Assembly: GCF_003217495.1 (NCBI RefSeq)
Contig: NZ_QJSW01000006.1
Location: 186,001-250,000 of the forward strand
DNA: 64,000 nucleotides
Direction of reading: 5' to 3'
Source of the DNA: Paenibacillus barcinonensis
GTDB taxonomy: Bacteria > Bacillota > Bacilli > Paenibacillales > Paenibacillaceae
The notes under the pieces were generated by a model, which worked only from the letters and a program-made list of their open reading frames with translations, did not search any database and had not been told where the DNA came from. A program made the translations under genes and the position numbers. Shown here one piece after another: positions 25,478-33,179 of the stretch (its first letter is position 1; the number at the start of each line of letters is the position of its first letter).

Positions 25478-27007
25478 TCACTTTTCTTTGTCAGACGAAT
25501 CTTGGGCAGAATGCTGCTGTTCCGGCTGAGCAGAAGCATCGACCGATTCTGGCTTCACTTCCCGCTCCGGACTTATTACAACTGGTTCAGGCAGTATATT
25601 CTCCTCATTGAGCATAGGCAGGACTATCGTAACCGTTGTTCCTGATCCCAGTTCACTTTGCATCGTAATGGTCCCGTCATGAAGCTCCACAAGTTCTTGT
25701 GTGATGGCAAGCCCAAGCCCGGTCCCGCCATTTTGATGATTGACCTGGAAGAAGCGATCTCTTACCTTGATTAAATGCTCCTCGCTAATACCGATCCCTG
25801 TATCCTGAACGGCTGCTACAATCTGCCCGTTCTCCTCTTTGACAGACAGGAAAATCCAGGAATTCTCATGCGAGAACTTGATTGCATTGTCCACAATGTT
25901 TAGAAAGACCTGCTTCAGACGGTTCCCGTCCCCATAGACATTGTAGGCACGCGTCTCATCGGTTTCCAGCTTCAGATGAACCTGCTTCTGTTCGGCTTTG
26001 GCCCACACATTAAGCATCGTCTCCTGTACTACCTCACGGATATTCACTGTACCTTTAACCAGCTTCATCTGATTTTGCTGTAGCTTGGAGAAATCAAGCA
26101 TTTCCTCCACCAGCCCAATCAGCCGCTCGGTTTCCTTGGCGATGATTCCCATACCAATACGTGTTTCTTCCGGGTCATACCCGCCGGAGTCGAGTGTTTC
26201 ACTCCAGCCCTTGATACTCGTCAGCGGCGTTCGAAGTTCATGGGATATGGATGAAATAAAGTCATCCTTGATCTGGTTACTGCGCACAATCTCATGAGCC
26301 ATAAAATTCAGCGTTGAAGCCAGCTCACCGAGTTCGTGTTTGTAATTGCCCTTGACTCGTACGTCCAGCCGGCCTTTCGCCATCTGTGCGGATACCGCTG
26401 TAATGCTGTTAATTGGACGTACAATGGAGTTAGCCATACCTATACCGATAATTAATACGATGGCAAGTACGCCAACTCCGACCGCAATAGCCAGCATTCC
26501 CATGACAAGCAGCTTCGAGTTGACTGATTCCAGTGAGGTCAGATAGCGTACAATGTACGTGTTTTCCCCGCCCAGATCAAATTTGTTAGCGACAGCCATG
26601 ACTGATTCACCGGTATTCGGCTGCCTGCCAATCCAGCGACCCATATCGCCGTTTAGCGCCTGCATAATATCACTTGTCTGCAGCACTGCCCGATCTGATT
26701 CAAATGCCGTCGAACTTGCCAACACCCGCCCGTTCAAATCCAGAATTTCGAGTTCAGTGTTATCTAATGCAAGCCGAACGAGCAGCCTCGACAAATTGTT
26801 ATTGCCATCTTCTCCATTATTCGCTCTGGCGATTGGCTCAAGAAAGTCTCTATTGTTGGTGATGTGTGTGCTAATCGTATTGTAGATACTCTCGTAATAA
26901 AACCGTTGCACGGCCAGCATAAACACAAATTCAACCAGCACCAGTGCAAGAAATACTACAATAAAATAGTGCAGCACAATCTGCCGCGTAATACCTTTTT
27001 TAATCAT
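25478..27007 (-). CDS. Sensor histidine kinase with HAMP domain
   Basis: A 509-residue kinase. Two membrane helices (about 10-32 and 180-205) bracket an extracytoplasmic sensor of about 150 residues. Then HAMP (IVRPINSITAVSAQMAKG), HisKA with SSISHELRTPLTSIKGW, N-box NIVDNAIKFS, DTGIGI and GTGLGLAI. A Pro/Glu-rich tail follows. Architecture resembles PhoR/ResE-type kinases. The ATG at 27007 overlaps the response regulator stop (ATGA), so they are coupled. It is third after the lipoprotein gene and regulator and may sense an envelope state reported by that lipoprotein. Confidence 0.92.
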   Translation of the reverse strand: MIKKGITRQIVLHYFIVVFLALVLVEFVFMLAVQRFYYESIYNTISTHITNNRDFLEPIARANNGEDGNNNLSRLLVRLALDNTELEILDLNGRVLASSTAFESDRAVLQTSDIMQALNGDMGRWIGRQPNTGESVMAVANKFDLGGENTYIVRYLTSLESVNSKLLVMGMLAIAVGVGVLAIVLIIGIGMANSIVRPINSITAVSAQMAKGRLDVRVKGNYKHELGELASTLNFMAHEIVRSNQIKDDFISSISHELRTPLTSIKGWSETLDSGGYDPEETRIGMGIIAKETERLIGLVEEMLDFSKLQQNQMKLVKGTVNIREVVQETMLNVWAKAEQKQVHLKLETDETRAYNVYGDGNRLKQVFLNIVDNAIKFSHENSWIFLSVKEENGQIVAAVQDTGIGISEEHLIKVRDRFFQVNHQNGGTGLGLAITQELVELHDGTITMQSELGSGTTVTIVLPMLNEENILPEPVVISPEREVKPESVDASAQPEQQHSAQDSSDKEK

Positions 27008-27702
27008 TGATCCCGGCCCTTCCATTTGTACCCGTGACCCCATACAGTTTGCAGGTATTCAGGCTCGGAAGGATTGTTCTCGATTTTTTGACGCAGACGA
27101 CGAATGTTAACATCCACAATTTTAGGATCACCCATGTACTCTTTACCCCACACATGGTCCAGTAGCAGATCACGACTCAGCGGCGTATTTTCTTTTTCCA
27201 GGAAGAACTGAATTAAAGAGAACTCTGTGGGCGTCAGCTCGATCGCTTCATGATTCTTTTTAAACTGTTTTGAGATTAAATCCAGAGAGAACGGTCCAGA
27301 TTGGAACGTTACCTTGGCGGCGGTTTCGCGATGTACGTTAACCCGACGCAGCAAGGATTGAATACGTGCAATCAGTTCGGTTGGACTGAACGGTTTGCTG
27401 ACGTGATCATCTGCCCCAACTGAAAGAGCATAAACCTTATCCTGCTCCTGAACCTTTGCCGTCAGAAAAATAATGCCGAGCCGTTCGTTCGTCTCACGAA
27501 TACGTCTGCATACTTCAAACCCGTCAATTCCCGGCACCATAACGTCCAGCAGCGCCAGATCAATATCCGGGACGGATTGTAAAATGCGCAGCGCTTCATG
27601 CCCATCGCCAGCTTCGAGCACTTCAAATCCGTTTCTCTTTAAGTTAATGACAATAAAACTACGGATGGATTCTTCATCCTCAAGAATAAGTACTTTACTC
27701 AT
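27004..27702 (-). CDS. Response regulator, OmpR/PhoB family
   Basis: A 232-residue regulator. Receiver: ILEDEESIRS, phosphoacceptor in LALLDVMVPG, switch T in FLTAKV, lysine in SKPFSPTE. Winged helix: LTPTEFSLIQFFLE and VDVNIRRLRQKIENNP. The start overlaps the end of the lipoprotein gene by eight bases, and its stop overlaps the kinase start. The partner kinase is the gene directly downstream. Confidence 0.93.
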   Translation of the reverse strand: MSKVLILEDEESIRSFIVINLKRNGFEVLEAGDGHEALRILQSVPDIDLALLDVMVPGIDGFEVCRRIRETNERLGIIFLTAKVQEQDKVYALSVGADDHVSKPFSPTELIARIQSLLRRVNVHRETAAKVTFQSGPFSLDLISKQFKKNHEAIELTPTEFSLIQFFLEKENTPLSRDLLLDHVWGKEYMGDPKIVDVNIRRLRQKIENNPSEPEYLQTVWGHGYKWKGRDQ

Positions 27703-29032
27703 TAAGTTCTTCCTTTCTATTCAGCTGAGAAGTTTTACTTAATGCATCCTTGCCCGCCTCCGATTGTGCAACACGTGATGCAATTACCCGATCCTTCGTT
27801 CGGGTAATCTCCTTCCAGCTTTTACCCTTTTCAAGATCCCACTGCGAAAATGTAAAATATTTGACCTCGGCTACCGTTTCATCCGTTTTGATCATTTTGA
27901 ACCGGATATATTTATCCTTCTCCGATTTGGTGTCAATTGTGATCTTGCCGTACCATTCCGGCTTCAGGTTAAGATGGAACAGGTCTGCATCATCCCGGAA
28001 CTGGAACGATACAAACTTCTTGCCCTCTTTGCCATCCCACTGGTAAAACGTATAGAACCACATACGTGAATCAAATACGTAATGCTCCCAGCCTTTGGGC
28101 GTTTCTTTGAGTCCAAACTCAATAATACCATCATTATTCACATCACCGCTTAAAATTTTGTCATCTCTGTACGTTTGATCCGGTGATTTAAAAGCACTGA
28201 CGAGTTTGTTGTCCTTCACATACATCATTTGTGTAAATGAACTTCGATCATCGAGATCCGCATCAAGCACAATCCCCATTTTTCCATCGGCAATCTCGCC
28301 GCCAAGCGCATTGTACACTTCTTTCACCGTATAATCCGTAACGACCCGATCCATCTCCTTGAAGCTGTCGTCCTGATACTGGTACAACGCAATGGTAGCG
28401 AACCCACTGGCATTCAACGAAACCACGACAAAATCACTTTTGCCATCCCCGCTTAAATCGAGCGCATTGCCCTGCATATCATCAATAATTACCTGATTAT
28501 ATGGCACACCGCCCAGCACCTGCTCCAGAACGCCGCCCTTATAGGAATAGGCCGTCAAAGCCTTCTGATCCTGCAGGCTGACTCCAACAACAATGTCGGG
28601 ATTGCCATCATTCGTAATATCCATGACCTTAAACGACTCCAGCTCGTTACCGGGTACATCAAACGTTAGCTTTTTGACCCAGGAGCCTCCCTGCTCTTCC
28701 AAAATCATGCCATGGATACGCACATTTTCATTCGGTGTCTCATAGAAAACACTTGCCTCACGAATACCGTCACCATTCAGGTCTTCGACACGAATCATGC
28801 TGGTGTTGCTCATATCCTTGGGACGAATCAGCTTGCTCTCAGGGGGAGTTTCCTTCTGCACAATGTTATACAGCTTCTCTTTGTCCGTAGACATCATCGG
28901 CGGCTTCATCAGAAGCTTGGGGTCGCTTATTACCGAACAGCCACTTAGCACCGCTCCAAGCAGAACAGCCATAGAGCCTGCTGCTATGTAGCGCCCCCAA
29001 CGCGAATTAAGCAATCTCATCACTCTTTTCAT
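27695..29032 (-). CDS. Lipoprotein with FG-GAP/VCBS-like calcium-type repeats
   Basis: A 445-residue predicted lipoprotein. Lipobox LSGC at about 30-33. Several aspartate-rich loops of the FG-GAP or VCBS type are visible: RVEDLNGDGIREAS, VMDITNDGNPDIVV, LDLSGDGKSDFVV and SGDVNNDGIIEFG. These suggest a beta-propeller-like domain on the outer face of the membrane that may bind calcium. No enzyme motif is seen. It overlaps the response regulator gene by eight bases and is downstream of an ABC ATPase, so a role in signal perception for the two-component system is plausible, but unproven. Confidence 0.8.
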   Translation of the reverse strand: MKRVMRLLNSRWGRYIAAGSMAVLLGAVLSGCSVISDPKLLMKPPMMSTDKEKLYNIVQKETPPESKLIRPKDMSNTSMIRVEDLNGDGIREASVFYETPNENVRIHGMILEEQGGSWVKKLTFDVPGNELESFKVMDITNDGNPDIVVGVSLQDQKALTAYSYKGGVLEQVLGGVPYNQVIIDDMQGNALDLSGDGKSDFVVVSLNASGFATIALYQYQDDSFKEMDRVVTDYTVKEVYNALGGEIADGKMGIVLDADLDDRSSFTQMMYVKDNKLVSAFKSPDQTYRDDKILSGDVNNDGIIEFGLKETPKGWEHYVFDSRMWFYTFYQWDGKEGKKFVSFQFRDDADLFHLNLKPEWYGKITIDTKSEKDKYIRFKMIKTDETVAEVKYFTFSQWDLEKGKSWKEITRTKDRVIASRVAQSEAGKDALSKTSQLNRKEELNE

Positions 29033-29085
29033 TAAACATCTTCAAAACCTTATCTTCCAGCAGCATTATCATTCATTTACATTGT

Positions 29086-29811
29086 TCAAATCTGATTTTT
29101 TTCGTGTTGGGTCAATCTCCGTCCACGAATATCAAACATGATCCGGCCTTCCGCAATGCCCCAAATTCGTGAAGCATGCTTCTCCGCCAGTTCAATCGGA
29201 AGCACGGCAATGACAGTTGCTCGCTCCTCTTCACACAATTTACGCAATGTCTCAAGCACTGCGTCAGCGGTGTGGGGATCAAGCCCAATGACCGGTTCGT
29301 CCGCCAGAACAACCTTCGCCCCGTGTGCAAGAGCTCGTGCAATAGCAACGCGCTGTTTCTCACCGCCGCTCATCTTCTCGGCCGTCTGATGAGCCTTGTC
29401 CAGTAGGCCAAGGCCTTCGAGATGGTCCATCGCTCCCATGTAGTCATCTGAACGCACCATTCCCGTAGCCATCCTCCATAATGGAGTCTGACCAAAGCGT
29501 CCAATAAGTACATTTTTCAGCGCTGTTTTTCTTGGATACAACTGCGGGTTCTGCTCCAAGTATGCCCATTCTCGTCTGATTTTCTGTTTACCGGACCAAC
29601 CTTCTTTCAAAATATCAATGCCATCAACTGTGAAACGGCCAGAATCCCACTTTTCTTTCATCGCCAAACATTTCAATAACATGCTTTTGCCGCTCCCGCT
29701 GGAGCCGACCACCGCAATCATCTCTCCTTGCTGCATATCAAAACGAATATCACGCAGGATGGGGATACGATCCACTCCAACGGATTTACTCAAGTTCTCC
29801 ACTCTGATCAT
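29086..29811 (-). CDS. ABC transporter ATP-binding protein without visible permease
   Basis: A 241-residue ABC ATPase resembling the PhnC type. Walker A VGSSGSGKS (about 36-44), Q-loop YLEQNPQLYPR, signature KMSGGEKQRVAIARALA, Walker B VVLADEPVIGLDPH. The usual switch histidine position reads AVLPIELAEK, without the expected histidine, which could weaken ATP hydrolysis. No permease or binding protein gene lies next to it; the gene downstream is the repeat lipoprotein and upstream is an MFS gene. The substrate is unknown. Confidence 0.82.
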   Translation of the reverse strand: MIRVENLSKSVGVDRIPILRDIRFDMQQGEMIAVVGSSGSGKSMLLKCLAMKEKWDSGRFTVDGIDILKEGWSGKQKIRREWAYLEQNPQLYPRKTALKNVLIGRFGQTPLWRMATGMVRSDDYMGAMDHLEGLGLLDKAHQTAEKMSGGEKQRVAIARALAHGAKVVLADEPVIGLDPHTADAVLETLRKLCEEERATVIAVLPIELAEKHASRIWGIAEGRIMFDIRGRRLTQHEKNQI

Positions 29812-29894
29812 CGCGATGTCTCCTCTTGTCCATGTTTTTCCCTGCTACTAGTGTACTCGGAAATGGACATCAATTTCCATGCGAACACCCGCTT

Positions 29895-31085
29895 CTATTT
29901 TAACACAAATTCCGCTTCACGTTTACGCCGAAATAACACACCGGTGATAGCAAAAATAAAATACATACAGCCTAACATGATGAACATGCTGCCAGGGGAC
30001 ACCCAATTAATCAGCTGACCTCCCAGATTCGGGCCGAGAATACTTCCGATCGTAAACTGGAATGACGCCACCACATTAGCTGCTGGCAGCAAGGATTTCG
30101 GCAAAATATCTGCAGCATAAGCCAGACCAAGAGAAAAAAAGGAACCGACGAGTCCACCCGCAAGGAGCAGTAATATGAGTGTTAACCAAAAATGGGTTCC
30201 CGTAAGAGGGACCAGCATAAATGCAAGTCCTCCTCCAAGCCCGGCTGTCATTAGAACATTTTTTCGACCATATCGGTCACTTAACATGCCAAGCGGGAGC
30301 TGAAGAAACAACCCTCCGATGCCTATAAAAGGAAGCAAGGAAGCAATCTCATTCGCATCATAGCCGATTCGCAGCCCATATACAGGGAAGTTGCTGTTCA
30401 TGCCTGCCTCCATATAACCGTATAATAGTGCAGGCAGCAATGCGTACCATGCCCAAGTGAAGCTCCGGCGAAAACGTCGCTCCGGCAATTGACCCTGTTC
30501 CGCCTTTTCAGGCTTGGTATCCGGCAGTTTCATCATAACCAGAATAAGTACAGCCGCCATGGCTGCAAACAGCACCAGGAACGGAACAGCATCACCAAAC
30601 GCAAGCAGCTTGATGCCAAGTGGGCCTATACTGAAGCCAAGTCCGTAAGACATGCCATACAGTGATATATATCGCCCACGCTTCTCGGGCGCCGTAACCA
30701 GAAGCACCCATAATTGAGCAGCGTAATGCAAAGCACTGTCTCCAATGCCTACAATCAGGCGAAGCACAAACCAAATCTTCAATTCAGCAAAGTAAGGAAA
30801 CAAAAGTAAAGGCAACATGACCAACATCAAACCGCCCACAATCAGCTTTTTAAATCCCAATGCCCCGAGCAGACGCTCGGCAACCAGAGTCATGGCAAAG
30901 GAGCCTACATAAAGCGCTGCAGCATTTAGTCCATTCACCCCAGGAGAGACGCCCTGCCGCTCCAAGAAAATAGATAATACGGGTAACAACAATCCTTGGC
31001 TAATTCCTGCGACAACAATCACAGTAATCAGGATCAAGTAATTTAATGTCGAAGTTGACATTTTTGATTTGAATGAAGCTGACAC
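29895..31085 (-). CDS. Major facilitator superfamily transporter
   Basis: A 396-residue membrane protein with about twelve helices. MFS loop motifs are present: LSDRYGRKNVLM between helices 8 and 9, and a degenerate first-half loop ERLLGALGFKKLI. A basic linker EKAEQGQLPERRFRRS divides the halves. It resembles drug or sugar efflux-type transporters; the substrate is unknown. The start is taken as GTG 31085, preceded by AGGAGG; an in-frame ATG at 31130 lies inside a leader hairpin. It is divergent from the ArsR-like gene. Confidence 0.87.
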   Translation of the reverse strand: MSASFKSKMSTSTLNYLILITVIVVAGISQGLLLPVLSIFLERQGVSPGVNGLNAAALYVGSFAMTLVAERLLGALGFKKLIVGGLMLVMLPLLLFPYFAELKIWFVLRLIVGIGDSALHYAAQLWVLLVTAPEKRGRYISLYGMSYGLGFSIGPLGIKLLAFGDAVPFLVLFAAMAAVLILVMMKLPDTKPEKAEQGQLPERRFRRSFTWAWYALLPALLYGYMEAGMNSNFPVYGLRIGYDANEIASLLPFIGIGGLFLQLPLGMLSDRYGRKNVLMTAGLGGGLAFMLVPLTGTHFWLTLILLLLAGGLVGSFFSLGLAYAADILPKSLLPAANVVASFQFTIGSILGPNLGGQLINWVSPGSMFIMLGCMYFIFAITGVLFRRKREAEFVLK

Positions 31086-31116
31086 GATTATTTTTTCCTC
31101 CTGCAAGCACAAACAA

Positions 31117-31140
31117 AGAAAAATCGCCATCGCTGACGAT
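31117..31140 (-). promoter_or_regulatory. Attenuator-like hairpin in the MFS leader
   Basis: On the minus strand ATCGTC and GGCGAT pair around AGCGAT and are followed by TTTTTCTTTG. It lies between the promoter and the ribosome binding site, so it could end transcription early. The stem is short. Confidence 0.4.
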
Positions 31141-31207
31141 CTTTACTCTGTCTTTATATAGATGCATACTTTAACGCTTATGTCGTGATATAACCCCGAA
31201 CTTGAAC

Positions 31208-31236
31208 ATTATAGTGGACAACGCCCTGCAAAACAA
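31208..31236 (-). promoter_or_regulatory. Promoter of the MFS gene
   Basis: On the minus strand TTGTTT (31236-31231), 17 bases, TATAAT (31213-31208). The leader would be about 117 bases. Confidence 0.65.
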
Positions 31237-31297
31237 GCCATAATAGTACATAAGTCGCTGTGTATATCTAGATGTGACGGGAGGATTCTGCATCATT

Positions 31298-32218
31298 ATG
31301 GCTTATCACGTTAAAATTGATGTCTCGCCGATATATGAGATGCTTAACAGCTTTCTGGTCTATGTGACAAAGAAGTGGATTCAGCATCTGGACATTGGTC
31401 CCGAATGGATTCAGGACGTTGAAGGCAAGCTAAGCTCCAATGTGCGAGCCGCACTTGCACCAGCCGCTACGTGGCCCTTTGACGATTTCGATGTTCTGTT
31501 TGCATGGGCAGCTTATCAGAATACAACTTCAGAGAATCAGGACTTTTTGAATATGCTCTCTGAACTTTCAGCAGAAGAATTATTTGCACGCGTATCTGCT
31601 TTAATGCCTGAGCTCACAATAGAAGAATCCACGCGTATTCGGAACAGCTATGTCCCATTATTGCGACTATGGGATCAGCATTACTGCCAGAATATAAGTG
31701 AGGATCATCGGGTATGGCTTGAAGAAGACGCTGAAGAGAAACGTATTTTGCTTGAAAAGATGGGATCTGAATTATTAATTGAATACGCGACAGCAGGTGT
31801 CATCGTTGAACCGATGCCTGGACTCAACGAAGTTATTCTGTTCCCGACCGTGCATAACCGTCCAATTAACATGTACTGCTTCTATGAGGGCATGATGATT
31901 ATACAGTATCCTGTAGATACACCCGAAGAAAGCGAAGATGAGCCGCCAACATGCTTGCTGCGATTCACGCATGCCTTGGCAGATCCCGAAAGACTTCGCC
32001 TGTTAAGGTATGTATCCGACGAGCCCAAGTCGCTTGCAGACATGTGTGAAGAGCTGGGTAAGGACGAAGATCCTGTGAAAGACCAGGTTATGGCTCTCCG
32101 TATTGCAGGATTGCTACGTACACATCTGCTGGGAAGCAATCGTAAAGAAAAATACAGCATTCGGCCAGATGGCGTATCCGAATTAAATATGTTTCTGGAA
32201 TCTTATATTCGCATTTGA
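31298..32218 (+). CDS. ArsR-type winged-helix regulator with large N-terminal domain
   Basis: A 306-residue protein. The C-terminal 80 residues form an ArsR-like winged helix (LADPERLRLLRYVSDEP, KSLADMCEELG as first helices, MALRIAGLLRTHLLGSN as recognition region). The N-terminal 220 residues are acidic and unlike known ligand domains. It may act as a repressor, perhaps of the divergent MFS gene or the HAD gene 45 bases downstream. The start could be the ATG at 31298 (GGGAGG is 13 bases away) or an upstream GTG at 31274. Confidence 0.75.
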   Translation: MAYHVKIDVSPIYEMLNSFLVYVTKKWIQHLDIGPEWIQDVEGKLSSNVRAALAPAATWPFDDFDVLFAWAAYQNTTSENQDFLNMLSELSAEELFARVSALMPELTIEESTRIRNSYVPLLRLWDQHYCQNISEDHRVWLEEDAEEKRILLEKMGSELLIEYATAGVIVEPMPGLNEVILFPTVHNRPINMYCFYEGMMIIQYPVDTPEESEDEPPTCLLRFTHALADPERLRLLRYVSDEPKSLADMCEELGKDEDPVKDQVMALRIAGLLRTHLLGSNRKEKYSIRPDGVSELNMFLESYIRI

Positions 32219-32263
32219 AAGATGTGAACAAGGTAAGTTGCCGGCTGTAAGGAGTGAGTAACG

Positions 32264-33028
32264 ATGACTTTAATAAAACAACATATTTTGTTCGATCTTG
32301 ATGATACACTTGTGTATTGTAATAAATATTTTAATCTGGTTCTGGGAGAGTTCTTTGAGAACATGCAGCACTGGTTTGATGGACACGCCCTGACCACACA
32401 GCAGATTCGGGAGAAGCAGCTTGAAATAGACGTAACGGGCGTAAAAAAGGTCGGGTTCGCAAGCCACCATTTTCCGCAGTCCCTGATTGATACGTATCGT
32501 TACTTTTCGCAAAAGTATGCTCGGCCTACTTCACACAAAGAGGAAGCATACCTGAGCAAGCTAGGCATGAGTGTCTACACGCAGGAAGTTGAGCCTTACC
32601 CCCATATGGTAGAAACGTTGGAAGACCTGAAGTCCGCTGGACATTCGCTCTATCTGTACACGGGTGGAGAAACGGTGATTCAGCAACGCAAAATTGATCA
32701 GATGAAGCTTTCGATTTATTTTGATGACCGTATTTACATTCGTCAGCACAAAAATATCGAAGCACTGGAGGGCATTCTCGCTGGTGGCCCGTTTGATCGG
32801 CGTGCAACCTGGATGATCGGCAACTCGCTTCGCACAGACATCATGCCTGCCGTGAACGCCGGAATCCACAGCATCTATATCAAACAGCCTAATGAATGGC
32901 AGTATAACATCGTTGAGCTGCAGCCCAATCCGGAAACCTCCATGTATACGATCACTGCGCTGGAAGAGGTTCCAAAAGTCATTCATGAAAATATACAACA
33001 GCAGCAGCAAAAAAGAACCCATGGATAA
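32264..33028 (+). CDS. HAD-superfamily hydrolase
   Basis: A 254-residue phosphatase-like protein. Motif I is FDLDDTLV (about 10-17), motif II LYLYTGGE, and motif IV MIGNSLRTDIMPAV; the cap domain lies between I and II. These enzymes remove phosphate from small metabolites through an aspartyl-phosphate. The substrate is unknown. AAGGAG precedes the ATG. It follows the ArsR-like gene by 45 bases. The C-terminus is glutamine-rich and overlaps a terminator hairpin. Confidence 0.87.
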   Translation: MTLIKQHILFDLDDTLVYCNKYFNLVLGEFFENMQHWFDGHALTTQQIREKQLEIDVTGVKKVGFASHHFPQSLIDTYRYFSQKYARPTSHKEEAYLSKLGMSVYTQEVEPYPHMVETLEDLKSAGHSLYLYTGGETVIQQRKIDQMKLSIYFDDRIYIRQHKNIEALEGILAGGPFDRRATWMIGNSLRTDIMPAVNAGIHSIYIKQPNEWQYNIVELQPNPETSMYTITALEEVPKVIHENIQQQQQKRTHG

Positions 33029-33117
33029 TGGGTTCTCCCAAACAATAAGAAACCCATGTTTCCTGGAGAATGCATCCTATGCTGAGCATATTTCACCGGA
33101 AATACGGGTTTCTTTTT
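33014..33117 (+). terminator. Two tandem hairpins after the HAD gene
   Basis: First hairpin AGAACCCAT / ATGGGTTCT (33014-33036) spans the stop codon. Second hairpin AAGAAACCC / GGGTTTCTT (33047-33114) ends in TTTTT. The arms of the two are near copies. Together they separate the convergent HAD and topB genes. Confidence 0.75.
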
Positions 33118-33179
33118 AATGTGTATAAACCCGTTTTTTTAATCTTTGGGATTTTCTCAAAATCATTTGTTCACGATGT

